Positions 35,901 to 49,573 of a stretch of DNA of 64,000 bases are shown in pieces. Within the stretch, counting starts at the first letter, position 1. Each line of letters begins with the position of its first letter. The notes beneath the pieces are model-generated. The model searched no databases and was not told where the DNA came from. It worked only from the letters and a program-made list of their open reading frames with translations. The DNA is from Cricetomys ansorgei. Lineage: Eukaryota > Chordata > Mammalia > Rodentia > Nesomyidae. A program made the position numbers and the translations under genes. Location: assembly GCA_026225945.1 (NCBI GenBank), contig JAMJFZ010001740.1, forward strand, positions 33,005 to 97,004, given 5' to 3'.

Positions 35901-37918
35901 AAGAGACTAGTTTCATCTGTTTCAGTAGTTATTAGCTGCCTATTGTTTTTCTTAATTTTTTTACATCTTTAAAAATATTTACTCTTAAGAATTATATTAA
36001 TTTTGTTAACATTTACAAGAGGATTGGCTTGTCAAATTTCATACAATCTAATTCATCTTGCTTTTCCCTTCCCCTAACTCATCCCAGCTTTGTATGCTCT
36101 GCCACACTGTCTGTGAATTCATTTGTACATCAGTTCCCTTGTGCCTAGACGAAGGTATTTGCATCTTTGTCCTTTTCATTACAGAGTGTTTGTATGTTGA
36201 AATTTTACCATGAATGAATATACTTTCTTTTAGGTGTCAAGATTCTCTATTCTCATTGTAGGTCATTTAACATATGAACAAAAAGAATGATGTGGGGATA
36301 TTTTCACTCTGTGCATGAGTAGCTACCACATTGATCATAGGCAGTTTGCATGAAGTGTGAGGAACTGACACATTGCTGTTTTTCTGACAAAAGTTTGTGT
36401 ATGATACATTCTCCACCTAGATTGAAGACGCAGTATTATGAAACACAAATACACTGTTGCATTTTAAAGTCTTATTGCATTATGGACTAGAAGTAATGCC
36501 CGAGTTTTTATGAATGACATACATTAAAGTTTAGAAGCAACTTCCAAGCAGCAATTGAAGTGTTGTCTATGAAGCATGTTTCTTACACAATGAGGAGGTT
36601 CTCTTTTGTAAACATATATTCACTACTGTACAATATTGTCCTACTTGCAATATTATGAGAGATGCATATCTGAGCATTCTACCTATGTTGCTGGCTTAGA
36701 ATGTAGCTCATCCCTGTAATCCACGATGAAAATTTATATCAACAGTATTTCCTCAACAACAAAGAAGTTCTGTTATACAAGTCCATATTTTCTCTAGTTC
36801 ACGATAGGTACATCTGTATTACGGACAATACCTTTGGTACATTTCTGTAATTCCGCTATTCAGATGGACAAAAGAAAAAATTTGCATTCAATTTGAGTAA
36901 ATTGTATTTGAGGATCATTATTCTAGAATAAAGAGACCTATTTTTCAAGCACATATTTCCTCATAAATGATTATCAATCAAATGACCTCTTGAAAGAAGA
37001 CTTAAAAATGATTATTAAACAGAGATTGTAAAGATGTGGCATTCTTTTGGTCAAGGAGAAAATGTCTATAATGAACATATCAGTAGGATTCTACTTCACA
37101 GGTAGATATTTCCTATTTTTCATTATAGGTTTACATATGTTTTCTTGTAAATATCTTATTAGAGAATTTGTAAAATGTAGTTAGTAATGAGAATGTGCAT
37201 TCTCTTTCATTCCATTAGACAAGCTAGTGTGTGATTTATCACTATCCTAGGATAAACAGATTCCTGTCATTAGTGCCCATTCTCTATAGCTCATTTGGAC
37301 TGCTTGGGTTTGTGGGAAGAAGAATATATTTCTGAAATGCAGTAAGAGACATAAATGAACTTAGAAAACAACTTTTCATTTTTATGAGAGAAATTTTAGG
37401 ATTCATCTTTCATCTTGAAGGAGAAAAGACCATCTAAATATACATACAATTGATAACGCCTTACAGATCTGTTCACACTGTGGGACAAGGAGCTATTTAC
37501 AGCATTCATAAGAGGCAGCTGTGGGCATTTACATATCTACAAATCCCAGATGAAACATCTACAGCATTACTCCTACATCTAAGTCTCATGGAACATTTCT
37601 GGAAAAGACATGGAAAGATTGATAGAGTTAGAGTGTCAGTAAGTCTGCTAAAAGATTGTGTCTTCTAGCTATGAAAATGAAGCTAACCTATGTAATGTCA
37701 ACAATATGTCTGCTGAAGCAAAACCTGAACAATGATAACATTTGTTGACATGCCAATGTGGAAGAGGAAAATCACATGAGGGCTTTTCCCTGGAAGAAGA
37801 ACTATAAGAAATTAATGGCTCCTGAAAGAGAAAGGATAAGTCTTTATTCCTGAGACAAGCCCTGACAGATCACACAATATATACAACTAAGCAGTACAAA
37901 ATGGGATCAGCAAGTAGA

Positions 37919-37919
<1 letters not shown>

Positions 37920-37963
<44 letters not shown>
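37920..37963. repeat. (CA)n microsatellite
   Basis: An uninterrupted CA run followed by ATATGTATGTA. Confidence 0.95.
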
Positions 37964-37966
<3 letters not shown>

Positions 37967-38329
37967 GTATGTATTTCCATATATGTGTAACAAAGTTGAG
38001 TAATGAGGCCATGATTTTGAGGGGTGTAATAACTGGGGAGGAGGAGAAGTGATGTGATCATATTTTAATTTATAAATGTGTGTCTATATTGGTAATTTTG
38101 TTTAAGAAAAAAACTCTTGCCTGATTCATCTTTCATATACCACAATCCTATTTTGTTTTATAACTATAGATTGCTTGCTACATACTCATGCTCTTTTTGC
38201 AGCCTTATACCTGAACCTTAATCCTAGCTCTTAACTTAACTCTTAATTGACTCTGATTTTAACCATCTAACCTCAATTCTAATCAAAATACCAAACATAT
38301 CCTTAAATTTTAAACTGGAACCCTAGTGC

Positions 38330-38995
38330 TTCACAAGAGCGAGGAACACATAGGAATTAATCAGTTGGAACTCTCAAGAGACTCAGAAAAGGCCTCTGAC
38401 AAATCCCATAGCCTTCCTGATATAAATCCTCGAGAAACTATGGCTAGAAGGGATATGCTTAAACATAATGTAGGCTCTTTATAGCAGACCCACAGCAAAC
38501 TTGAAAATAAACAGAAACTCAAAGCATTTGCACTAAAATCTGGAATAAGATAAGGACGTCCACTCTCAGGGGAATAGAAACAGGAACGGAAGAAGTCAAA
38601 GTATCTTTACATGACGATATGATCTTATGCATAAATGACCCTAAAACTCTACCTGAAAAGCTTTACAGCTGATCAACAATTTCAGCAAAGCAGCAGGATA
38701 CAAAATTAACACATAAAAACCAGTAACCTGAGTATTTGTAAATGAATAATGGACTGAGAAACAAACCAGGGAAACAATACATCACAATAGCCTCAAAAAT
38801 TTCTTGGGGTAAGTCTAATCAAAAAGGGAAAGATATATAATAAAAAGTTTAATGCATTAAAGAAAGACATTGAAGAAGATTTCAGGAGATGCAGAGGTTC
38901 TTCATGTTGATGGATCACTAGATCAATATACTGAAATTGGCCATCTCATCCAAAAGTGATTTACAGATTCAATGCAATCCCCAACACAATCACTG
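38330..38995 (+). mobile_element. L1 ORF2 fragment (reverse transcriptase C-terminal part)
   Basis: Plus-strand text follows L1 ORF2: CTCAAGAGACTCAGAAAAGG, CCTCTGACAAATCC, ACGATATGATCTTATGCATA, GCAGCAGGATACAAAATTAA and CAGATTCAATGCAATCCCC. The YADD region is mutated and frames are broken, so it is a dead, 5'-truncated copy. Confidence 0.85.
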
Positions 38996-41900
38996 GCACA
39001 CTGATCCCTCTTGGGTTGGTAGAAGGCGTAACAGTAAGGTGGTGGTGGCAGGTTTTAGACTCCACCAGCTATCCTTGGGCTGCTGTTGTATTTTAAGTCC
39101 TGGGGTGGCTTCCAGGACACCCAGCAGCAGCAATGGAGCTCCTGGACAGAAAGCCTCATGGCCATAGCATGGTTCTGAGGCACACCCGTTGGTCTTAGAT
39201 ATTTATGATCCAATGAGAATGAACAAGATTCTCTTGAGAGTGATCTCAGTGGAACACAGTTTATTGAAGCAAGGGTGGTTACATTTAGAGGATAATGGCA
39301 GGGGAGTGTTTGGTACGCAGAGGAACAGGCCATTGGTTAAGACAGGGATACTGGAGTAGCCCCCATTTGCATGTGGGGCTTTTTGTCTCAGGGTCAAAGT
39401 CCTGCAAGAGCACCTTCAGCATGAGGCATGGTCCAACAGGGAAGAGAGAAAGTTACCTTACCAGAAAATGGGTTCAGCCCTAGGCTGATAAGCACCAACC
39501 AAGCCCTATTGTTTTGCCAATGACCTTCTCTGAAGCAGGCAGCATTTAATATTTTGTTGGGTTTTACCAGGGCTAAGAAAGTGAGGAGCAACTGAAATTC
39601 TGATGCTCTCAGAGTGACAATTCCAGGGGTGAAGATATGATTCAACCCACTCTTAGCTCTAGGACAACCCCACAGGCAGCCACCCTCTCCAAAGACCCTA
39701 GTTAACCCCTGGGATCCTGCATTCCTAAGGGCCCTTCCAGGGTTTCTCTGCTGGAGCCTCCACTACTCCTCTGGTCCTCACCACCAAATTTCAGACAAAA
39801 GAAACTTTTCAGTGGGTTCAGGCAGAATTTGAGCCCTCAAACAAAATACTCCCAAGCCCTCGGTGAAATCACCAATACAAACCATTCCTATGTTCACAGC
39901 GGGCTCCCTTCACTCAGAGAGGGTTGCTCCCCAGGAGCCTCCCCTAGGAAGATGAGAGACAAGGATAACCTAAAGTAACATGTGGTTCGATGGAGCCCTG
40001 GGTAGGGCTGACCACTCGAGTCTATCAGAATTGGATTGCTGGCCATGTGTCCTCTCCCTGAGGGAGAGTCCCAGCTCCGAGGATTAATGATTTACTATCT
40101 CTCCCAAATCAAGGATGGGATAGATACTGCACCCTTGTCCCTTCTGCAGGAATGGCGACAGACTTATGGGTTTTTTGTTCCTTTCATTTTTCTTAAGGTT
40201 GTGCCTCGGTAGCTAGTCAGTGAACTACATGTATGTTCAAACGGCAGGTGGGAGGAACATGGACAAAAGGTCCTGAAATAAGGGATGGAAGCACCCCAAA
40301 CCAAAGCCCTATAGATGGGGCATCCATGAATTTACATGGCTGTTTGAGCTTACTTACTCCTCCTTGATCCATGGAACTAGACAAGACACCACCAATGCTA
40401 AAATGCCTGACAGTGCCAAGCAAATGTAGGCAGGCTGGCAGGCATGCAAATGAGGCCTACCTTGGAGCATGCAAACAAGTGACTAATACTTTGAATATTG
40501 TCAAAAGAAGATTACTTTTATCTAATTTGCATTTGCTTGCAGGGAGGAGCCAACTGAGCCTGGAAATATAAGTGAGCTGGAAGCAGGTAAGGCTGCCAGT
40601 GTTTGGGTGTCACAGGTTTGTCTATCCTTGCACCTGCCCTCTAAGGTGAAACTCTGCTAGCAAAATTCCTACAGAAAATGGCCTACTGTGTGCCAAGCAT
40701 TGTCTTTGATCCTAAAGGTACATAATTTTTTCCAGTCACACAACTGAAGATACTAATAAGCATCAGAACTCCCTCCTTGCCCCGAAGGATACACAGCTAG
40801 TAAAAATGGGCCATGGTCAAACTCAGTTCTGGATTTGAGGAGAGACTGTGTCATTTGAAATCCGATATTCAAATATCGTCTTCACGAAAAATAAGTTTGG
40901 AAGGTTTCTTAGGCCTTGCGTATCAAATACGAAGTAAAACCCCAGAACACGAGCCTTAGGGAATTCATTCAATATAAGCCCACAACCCAGTGTCCCCTCA
41001 ACGCTACAGCAATCTCTAAGGACACTGAAAAGGCTTTTGCCTTTTCCACACACTGCAATCCTCTCACACTGAGATGCCCCTGTGTGAGGCCAAGCCTGCC
41101 AACAGGGTGCCCCTTTCCCTTCAAGTGCTAGCCCATGGCAAGCATGGGTGGGTGGACTGGCTTCTCCATTCTCAGGGAAAATACGGACTACTGGTCCCAG
41201 GGCTGGGACTGCCACTCTAGACTTGCCACACAATGCAAAAGATTCTCTAGAAAGAGCAAAATCCCTTTGAAAAGTGTGCCTACATCAATCTACCCCTCCT
41301 AAGGCTCCAATAGAAACACTATTGACAAGAATGGAGTGGGAGAGAAAATTTCAGCCAAGTGGTCTGCAAGATATCAAAAGCCAACCTCGAATGCAAGCTG
41401 GAAGGTCTCCTGCTTCCCAACATTTCCTTTTAGGACATGGCCTCCAATCATTAATACCCCAATATTCCTCTCTCTTTCCCCCAATTTCTTGGCCACCCCA
41501 GGCTTTAGCTGCTCATGAAACTTTCATGTAAAAGGCGGTCACCTCTGCCAGCTTCTTGGGACAGAGACTTCACTGCACATGGACCTATGAAATAGCACCT
41601 GCAGAGAAAGGATGAGTGAGAGGGCCTAGGTGGAGGGAAGGCCTGCACACTCCCTCTGTTCACCAGCTCAGGACACCCTGGCAGCTCTGATGACCCGACT
41701 CTCAGCCAGCCCCTGCAAGGGGCTTGCTTTCCTTTTAAAAACTTTCCAACTTGGATGACTTGCCAAGGTTCTAGCTCCTACTTTCCCTGGCTTAGAACCA
41801 GTATAGTATGTCAGAACTTCTAGAGGTGACCCCTGTTCCTGTCCCTGCATAGGCTGAGTGCAGACCCAGTAGATCTCTTCTCTCACTTGTTTCCAATCAA

Positions 41901-42240
41901 CTGAACCTCCTCACCCCAACATCGGTGACCTGGAAACCAAGACTCCTAAAGCAATTGCCATCCAGCCAAGCCTGAGAGGTAACTTCCATTGAGAGACAAC
42001 TGCCTGCAGTCCCTGCTGTGCAGACAAACCTGGACTTGAGAAGGTAGGGAGCAAGCTTGACCTCTTGCACATTCATGCTCTGCATGGGACCTACCAATGG
42101 GAAGAAGGGGAGCAAGGAGGAAGTAAGAATGCTGCTCAGGGGACAGTATTGTAAGGAAATAAAATGACTCAAGCAGCATAGTGCAACAGTGTTGGCTCTC
42201 AATAAACCAAACGTGAATCAGTAGTAGCTATCAAATGAAA
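38996..42240. other. Intergenic region with unidentified moderately GC-rich sequence
   Basis: No gene is supported. A block at about 39,005-40,570 has the texture of an old LTR element (GC-rich, many small open frames, sharp left edge against the L1), but I found no clear LTR ends or gag/pol motif. A MIR lies at 40,678-40,850. The 136-aa minus-strand open frame at 40,823-41,233 begins inside the MIR and is not credible. Confidence 0.4.
40678..40850 (-). mobile_element. MIR SINE
   Basis: CCTACTGTGTGCCAAGCATT, then a gap, then ACACAGCTAGTAAAAATGGG and CAAACTCAGTTCTGG follow the antisense MIR core. An ancient mammalian element. Confidence 0.75.
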
Positions 42241-42244
42241 AAAC

Positions 42245-42395
42245 AGAGGCACAGTGGCCTCCTTACACCTAGCAGTCACAAGGGAGAGGCTGGAGGATCT
42301 CTGTGATTTCAAGATGAGCCTAGACTACATAGCAAGCTCTAGGACATCTAAGACTAACTATAGAGACCCTGCCTCAAAATCCAACAATAACAGAG
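42245..42395 (+). mobile_element. B1-like SINE (diverged)
   Basis: AGGCACAGTGGCCTCCTTAC, GAGAGGCTGGAGGATCTCTG, GATGAGCCTAGACTACATAG and ATAGAGACCCTGCCTCAAAA follow the B1 order. Confidence 0.65.
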
Positions 42396-42411
42396 GATTA
42401 AACCAAGAACA

Positions 42412-42552
42412 GAGGTGTGGTGATGTATGCCTCAGATCCCACCTCTCAAGAGACAGAGGCAGGAGCATCAGGAATCCAAAGCCAGGTCTCAGCTATGCAT
42501 TGAGTTTAAGAACAGCCTTGGCTACATGTGATCTTGTTTCATAAATAAACAA
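42412..42552 (+). mobile_element. B1 SINE (second, adjacent)
   Basis: AGGTGTGGTGATGTATGCCT, AGACAGAGGCAGGAGCATCA and AACAGCCTTGGCTACATGTG match B1, in tandem orientation with the preceding copy and ending in an A-rich tail. Confidence 0.75.
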
Positions 42553-42949
42553 ACCAAAACAAAATAGCTACAAAAATAAAAATTGATGCTCAAAAAGAGC
42601 ATACTCTTTTATTTTAGAGAGAAGCCAGGAATAAGGATTTAAAACTTTACACAATTTACATTTTAGGAAAACATCACAGTGCCCGATCAAAATGTCTCAG
42701 TAGAGTGAATGACCAGTCCTTTCACTTATTAAGGTGTGAACTACAGCTTGGCTTCAGGTGCAATTTAACCTGTAAGTTACCTCACTTGTTAGAGTTTAAT
42801 ATCTTTCCTGTCAAGGTAAAACTGAAAGCCGGCCTGTTTGCAATTCTGGAGAACTGGAATGGTTACTGTTTGGGGGTCTTTTTGTTACAATCATACTAAC
42901 ACATAACATGTTGAAAGAAAAGGAAATTTTATTGAGTTTAAGTATACAA

Positions 42950-43130
42950 AGAAAAAAAAAGAAAAAAGAGAGGGAAAGAGAGAGAGACAGGAAGGAAGGA
43001 AGGAAGGAAGGAAGGAAGGAAAAGAAGAAAGGAAGGAAGGAAGGATTGGGGGAAGGAGGGAAGGAAGGGAGGAAGGAATGCAAGAACGAAGGAAGGAAGG
43101 AAATTAGGAAGGAAGGAAAGGAAGGAGAAA
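42950..43130. repeat. (GAAG)n purine tract
   Basis: Long AAGG/GAAG run with an A/G-only flank; about 180 bp nearly free of pyrimidines on the plus strand. Confidence 0.95.
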
Positions 43131-45968
43131 GCTGTACCTGCCAGGGACAGACTTGTAGTCAGAAATGAAAGTTCAGAGCTCAAACTTTTACTAACTATTT
43201 AAGCTTGAAAACCATAGATGTTTTGTGCCAACATGAACAAAAGTTAGTCATCATTTTTATTCAATCAGAAACTCATTAACAATCATGGTCAGAGTCACCA
43301 TAACACAGTAATGACACATCTCAGCTCCCCAAACAAGTATATGACAATCATTTTGTTCTGGCTTACTGGTGTGTGGTTTTTTTGTGGGTGCAGAATTTCT
43401 AAGAGGGTGAGTGTTTCAGAGTTACTAACCTAAGAACCTGACTCTGAGGAACACCTCCGTGGTGCAAATCCTTCAATCGTGGAGGGAAATGGGTTTTTAG
43501 GGAGAAAGTAGAGCAGTGGATACTGCTATGGTGGACTTTTTGACTGTTGTGCCAGGATCCACCATTTAAAGGGCCATGCATGCATATGCTATGGGCCAAG
43601 GTACTGGCCTAGCACTGTGAATTATGCAAAATACCTTCCTTTAGGGTTCTTTATAAACCTATGCCCCAGAAAAGTTGAGGAAACTCAGTTCCCTCCCTGA
43701 AAGCTGAGTTCTCTCTGGAGGAGAGCTACTTATTTATGCTTTTCAGTGATGTCCTTTGGAACCCCTGTGTTCATGCTCTTGGAAGTGGCTGATCTGTAAC
43801 AGCCTGTGTGCTATTTCTCCTGCTTTGCCTGGGAGAAAAATGTAGCTTGTAGTGGCTAAAATGCTCAGAATGGCAAGGGTTTTGAATTACTGTCTATTGA
43901 TTTATTTAACACATCCAGAGACTGGAAACAGCAAGTGTGTCTTGTGTAGGTCCTGCCTTTCTTTTAAGTGAATTGATACATATAGTAACATCAGTAAGCA
44001 CATGCATGAAGAAAGAAAGAGAATGAAGGGAGCTGAGAAGAACAAAAGACACAGAAAAAAATGATCTTAAAATTCCATAGCCACAGAAAAAAACAATGCA
44101 AACCAACAAAATAAAACCATTCTGTGGCTCTTAAAAGTAACACTTATGAAGTGAACAATTTCATAATGTTCCCCTGGAAGTAGCTCTTGTCTCCATGGGC
44201 CATGTGAACCCTACTTTCTCTAGCTGTGGGAAAGTGACATACTAAACCTCCAACCAGAAAACAGATCATTTTCTGGGTGTCTCCACTGCTGTCTCCCATT
44301 TGGGCTGCTGGCCTTTGCACTCTGTCCCTCAGACCTGCATTCTGTCCCTGTAAGTATGGTTGACTGGGGTTAATGGACAATGCTGTTATTCTCCTAGGAT
44401 AGTCCTTTGTAGATGCTCAGAAATGGCTGCCTCATTCAACTAGGGAGATAAAAACCATAGCATAGTGATTTCCTTTTCTAATTGCTTCAATTTAGTTTTG
44501 AAGAAGGAAGTTTGTCAAAAATCTGTGTCCAGAAGTTTCTCTGAGAAGCACAGAAATCAGAGGACAGCCTAAAATCCCTCACAGGGATGACTGGAATGTG
44601 TGTGCACCACAGTTGGGGTTACTCTGTACTAAAGGAACTAGTGACGATTGCCAGTTCTTAAGAATACTGTCTGGTGCTTCTCTGGTCTGAACTTTTAGGT
44701 GCTTCTCCTATCTCTAAGAAAGGCTATACCATGAGGCTGAGGTCATCCCTAGGCCCCTGATTTCAGATCCACATTTCCCAATTCTATGGGTCAGGAAATC
44801 CTCAAAAAAATAATTTCCAATGGAGTTCAGCTTGTTTTTTCATAGATTAGAAGAAATTAGGGTAGCACTTACTATGGCAAAACACTATCTGGATCCTTTT
44901 GTGGACAGGGTGACATAGTATGTGAGTCAATGGGTGTCTGTGTGACTTTATAATACTGGGCACAGAGAAAAACAGGCATGTATTCAAGGGAAGCAGGGGA
45001 TCCTGCTCTGGTACTGATGTGCTGCTCTTGAGCATGTTATGACCTACTCTAACATCTCACTGACCTGTGTCCACCCCAGTGTCACACAGTGGCATCTTAA
45101 CATCTTCATTACATTGATTTCCCAGACCCAGCATCTTAGGGCTGTAAGAATTGATTTGACCACAGTTCCAAGTGATCATCCATTTTGGGAAATCAAGGCA
45201 GGAACTCAGTATGGCATCACATCCATACTCAAGAGCACAGAGAATGGAACACACCCTTGCTGCCTGCTTGCCTCTGATTGGCTCCAGCTTTCATCACTGT
45301 TGAACTAGTCAGGTTCCAACCAAGGATATGATTCTGTCCCCTTTCAGGATGTGTTTCTTCTCACCTCAATTAATCATCTAAACAATCTCCCAGAGACATG
45401 CCAAAATCATGCTGATCTAGCTAATTCCTCGTTGACGGTCCTCTTCCCAGGTGACTCTATTTGGAGTCAGGCTGATAATAAAAGTACCACATACACTGTC
45501 CCAGCATCACTATCCAGGTACTGAGCAGATATGTGTCTTGGCCCTTAGGTCTCCTGTGAAACAAGGAGCTGGATGCTCTGAAACTTGACAGGATTTGCAA
45601 AGAAATTTCCCCAGTGTCTTTTCCCATAAATTTATGTATGGCAAATTCCAGCTGTTCATCTTGACTACCTAGTAAGAGAAGACCTCTCTGAATTACTCTA
45701 CACAGTGGACATCACTACAGTACACACACACTGTTCTCACAGAATTTAGGCACTCTGTGAGACCCTTTGACTATCTTGATCCCCTATTGGCACCTTAGCT
45801 GTGCCAGCCTCATCCTCTGGAACAAACACTGCCTGGACCATTGCTTTGCTCATCCTAAACCCAATAGAATCTATGAATTGTAAGCAGCACTCACCAGATT
45901 CCCTGACCCAGCACTTTTGCTGGCCTCTTCTTTGTTGCATCAGTTCCCCTTCTCTGCAATTGTTCTAG
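43131..45968. other. Intergenic region, no recognised feature
   Basis: I see no coding exon or clear repeat family. Small open frames lack splice-site or composition support. Confidence 0.5.
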
Positions 45969-46142
45969 GACACAGATGAAGCAAGGCTCTGCAGTGGAAT
46001 ACTCTGTGCAGAGAGCATTGGCAAATCAGGCACCCAGAAGACCCTTAAGTGTCTCCACTTTGCAGGGGTAGCTTCCATGAACATCACTGAGGGTGTGCCT
46101 CTGATTAAAGGGACCATCGATGCTTCCAAAGGAATCTGCTAG
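45969..46142 (+). pseudogene. Polr3a: Polr3a-derived fragment (largest RNA polymerase III subunit)
   Basis: In one plus frame the sequence reads [19 protein letters not shown], then [15 protein letters not shown] and [13 protein letters not shown]. This matches the conserved ALCAQSIGEPGTQ / [12 protein letters not shown] block of POLR3A, part of the Pol III active-centre region (bridge helix / trigger loop side). It begins right after TTCTCTGCAATTGTTCTAG, which looks like a splice acceptor, so this is probably a genomic duplicate rather than a retrocopy. It ends in TAG at 46140 where the parent protein continues. Invariant residues of the SIGEPGTQ motif are altered (KSGTQK), so it is not functional. 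Another fragment of the same gene lies at 46735. Confidence 0.8.
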
Positions 46143-46734
46143 CTGCTCCCTGGTGTTTTTTGAACCAGTGGTCCTTTTGCTCAGGGATGGCTGTGATTTG
46201 TGAAGTAGGCAGTGTTTGTTATTCAGAGGGCAGGTTTGCTGTGTTTATCAGTGTTTGGATACTTAGGAAGTTGCTCAAGTCAAAAGAGGATAAAATGTAA
46301 AGGGAATCTGTGATTCCCTTGATCATGGGAAGGCTACCTATTGCATGAACGAGAAAAATTAAATCGAAGTAGCAATATTGAGCACTATGTCAGTAGACAT
46401 TTTATTATTATAGTTTCATTACTCTTCCCTCAATGGCCCTGATTGATTTTTCTTGTACTATGTTTGTGACCATTCTCTGTAAGCCCTTACTGATTCATTC
46501 TGGTTTACAAGAGACCTGAGACTGAGAAAAACTAGAGACAAAATATATATCTTTAGGAGTAAAAAAAATTATACCTATTGACTATGTCTTTTGGAAAAAA
46601 TGACATAAAATGAAAATAGCTCCTCCTGGTTGTAGATCAGCAAATGTGACTATAACAATGGGTTTGGAAGGCTGCCTGCCTTCTCCAGGCTCCGGAGATC
46701 AGACCGTGTGTTTCAGAATATATAGGCTTGTCAA

Positions 46735-46863
46735 GATGAGCAGGAGGATTACTAGGTTTGGCTGTCCAAAGATGGAGAGTGTTTTGACACCTTTGACAAG
46801 ATGGCTGACCATCTTTTTCATTTTGCCTACTTTGGGCAGAAAGACTCTTTATGTAGTAGGTTT
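46735..46863 (+). pseudogene. Polr3a: Second Polr3a-derived fragment, frameshifted
   Basis: The first frame reads ITRFGCPKMESVL; after a one-frame slip near 46790 it reads FDKMADHLFHFAYFGQKDSL. The parent POLR3A C-terminal part has ITRFGLAKM...ESVL followed by FEKTADHLFDAAYFGQKDS, so order and spacing agree. The frameshift and the following stop show it is dead. Parent exons between this and 45969-46142 are missing or unrecognisable. Confidence 0.75.
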
Positions 46864-46869
46864 GCAGTG

Positions 46870-49573
46870 TAAAAGGCTTATTGTTGAAAGAACCAATGGA
46901 TCTTTTGTCTCCAGAGCCCAACTAAGGCATCCTGCCTTCCCTTTAACCCTGTACACATCTGTGAGCTACTTGCAGTGCAGACAGTTTGAGTCCCAATGGG
47001 GACCTTTTATTCCTTGAAGCTGTACTGGGACACATAGACTAACACCAGAGTTGACAGGAGGAGCCACTAGGTAGCCTTCTGCTCTGCCTCATGAAAAGGC
47101 ACTGAGCATGCAGTTTAAAGCCAGTGTACCTCAGAAAAATGGGGAAACACATGTTGACTTGAACAGAGAAAGAATGTGAAGGGGAGTCCTGGCATGGCTT
47201 GGTGGTGCATGCCTTTCATTCCAGCATACAGGAGGCAGAGACAGATGCATCTCTATCTTCATTCAATGCCAGTGTTCAATGCCAGTTCTACATACTGAGT
47301 GCTAGATCAGTCAAGGCTTCACAGTGAGACTTTGCCTTAAAAAAATAAAAAGTAGAAAACAAAAATAAAAAACCAAAAGAATACATCAAAATGAAATGGA
47401 CGAAAAGTGAGCAGAGATTAGAATTGGGAGATTGGAATGGGATAAGTCCATGCTAAGCCTTAGACAATAGCTATCAGATACCTGGACTGAGACCTAGCAC
47501 CCACCCATGACACAGGAGACTGGGTCCTTCATAAGGCTTAGCAGCACCGACTTCCTGATGCTTCTCCACCAATGACACCTTTGCAGCCTTGGCTCAGCCT
47601 TTGCCCCCCAACATATTTGTAAATGTCCACGTCTCTCGGCCTCAAACACTGCCAACCTATAATAGTTCTCACTGCATACTGCGGCTGATTTGACTCTCTG
47701 CCTCTATGGTTCTCTTTTGAGATGAATTGGTTTCCAGTGACCAGCTGGGCTGAGGCAGGCCTGTCCTTCAAAAGGCAGTGCTTCTTGGCCATCCTCCTGT
47801 TATACATAGGAAGGAGAGAGACGAGCATAGTTCAACCTGGTGAAAGGTGGTAGAGCTGGGTCTCAGGTCCCAAGTCTGTAATCCTGAATAAGTAATGTTC
47901 CCACCATCATGGACGCAGACCTACCTGGGAGATGCCTAAAGTTTTTCATCACAAATGAATGATAAATCCCTCTTCTCACATAGTTGATGACCGGAGAGCA
48001 CCAATCCTGGCCTTGGCTTCTTGTCATTTCCTTTGCTGAATGGAAGAACTTTGTGTCTCTTAGACAGATGCATACATGACCTGTCACTTCCCTGGGTCAG
48101 ACAAGGCCCATGAAGTCTACAGGAGAACCTCCAACGCGGAACTGGGAATCTACTTGTGACCTGGCTCATCACTAGCACCCACCCTGCGTCTGTGCCACTC
48201 TGTCCCTGCAGAGGCTCCCACAGTATGCCCACACCTGACTGTGAGACAGGTCTTGGCCCACTGAGGCCTGCTTTGCCATCTCTCAGTTATGCTGGACTTT
48301 CCAATGACTCACTCATGTAAATAAATTACTGGTATTTAATTGTTTTTATATTTTTTAATTTTTAGTGTTGTTATTTTACTTTTAAAACCCAGAAGATATA
48401 GATCCATGAAAACCGGCATCAAAGCAACAATGGTAACAGTCCTAGGAAAGTGAGGTCTAATATGGAAGGTGAGGTCCTGGCTACACATTGTCTACTTGAA
48501 TTTAAATGCCTTAAAGAAACAAAAGAGAAGCTTCTAGTTTCCCAGCAAAGTGAGTCTCTGTTATCCCAAGCTGTTCTCAGGTTAACCTTGTAGCCAAGGT
48601 TGACACTGAGCTCAGCATCATGCTGCTTCACTTCCCAAGCACTAGGATTACAAGTGGGGTCTCCAGGGCACTACTGGACACTAGAGGGCAGCACTACACA
48701 GTGAAGCTATGTAAGGCCACACCACTCTGGCAATTGAGCTATAACCACAGCTCTTGTCTTTTGTGGTTGCTGTTTTTGCACTGTGCCTTTGCCTTTTTCT
48801 CTTCCCTGCAGCATAATATCAATGTGAAGGAACATACTGTGGTGTATAATGTATCTTGTTTGATCTCCTGAGTGCAGAGTGGTGAACAGAACATTCAACA
48901 TGAGAGCTCTTTCTCTTCTTGGCTCCACTAGTCCTGTTACCTCTGCCCACAGGTCATCACACTTTACATCACCCTAATGTCTGTATTGTCCATATACTGA
49001 AGAGACATTGGGAAGTTTTCAGTAGCTAGGCAGACAGATTCCCTGAGTACATCCTCTAGAGCAAATCCCACATTGTCACCAGCCCCACAAGATCTCCTTT
49101 GGTGGGCTTCCAAGAGCCTGCACTTCATGCAAATGATCTTTCCTTCTCCATGTTCATCTGACATACCTTCTCAGTAGTAATTGATTTCTAATTCTGATGA
49201 ATAGGATTTTGAGGAAGGAATGAGGCATTGCTGGTAAGTATTTGTGAAGTAAGCTCTCAGTTCCCAACATGAGAAGTACTAAGGGGTTTCCAACCAGAGA
49301 GTTACCTCTAGCTTTGGAAGGAAGAGTTGGGGAAGGAATTCCCCCTGGTCCCAGGCGTGGCTCCTGGTAGGGTCAGCGTGACTTCTGGTGAGTTGTGTGG
49401 AGAATTAGTTAGCAGGGAGGCAATGGCAATTCCTGGAGACATCAGAAGTCCCTTCCCTGAGATTCTAATGTATCCTGGAGAGCCCTGGCATTCTTTGTGA
49501 TGTCACCTGTGTCGAGGCAACACCAATTGCTCTTTGGGTGATTGTTCAGTGTCTTCACTGTTCTCCCATACAC
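46870..49573. other. Interval between Polr3a fragments and Dlg5-like exons
   Basis: Contains one B1. The rest gives no exon or repeat that I can name. Confidence 0.4.
47186..47345 (+). mobile_element. B1 SINE
   Basis: GGCATGGCTTGGTGGTGCAT, TTCCAGCATACAGGAGGCAG and CACAGTGAGACTTTGCC, ending in an A-rich tail. A short internal duplication (TTCAATGCCAG twice) is present. Confidence 0.8.

Larger units (their letters stand above)
33753..38329. other. Intergenic region upstream of the ankyrin gene
   Basis: No gene is supported. It has a G-rich run at 33970-34000, B1, B2/B3 and L1 pieces (listed) and long AT-rich stretches at 35,930-37,850 where I see only diffuse repeat-like sequence. Confidence 0.5.

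Noticed and set aside
40823..41233. 136-aa minus-strand ORF
   Set aside because: It overlaps a MIR and has no recognisable domain or neighbouring exon.
42908..43168. Lys/Glu-rich ORF
   Set aside because: Translation of the (GAAG)n tract.
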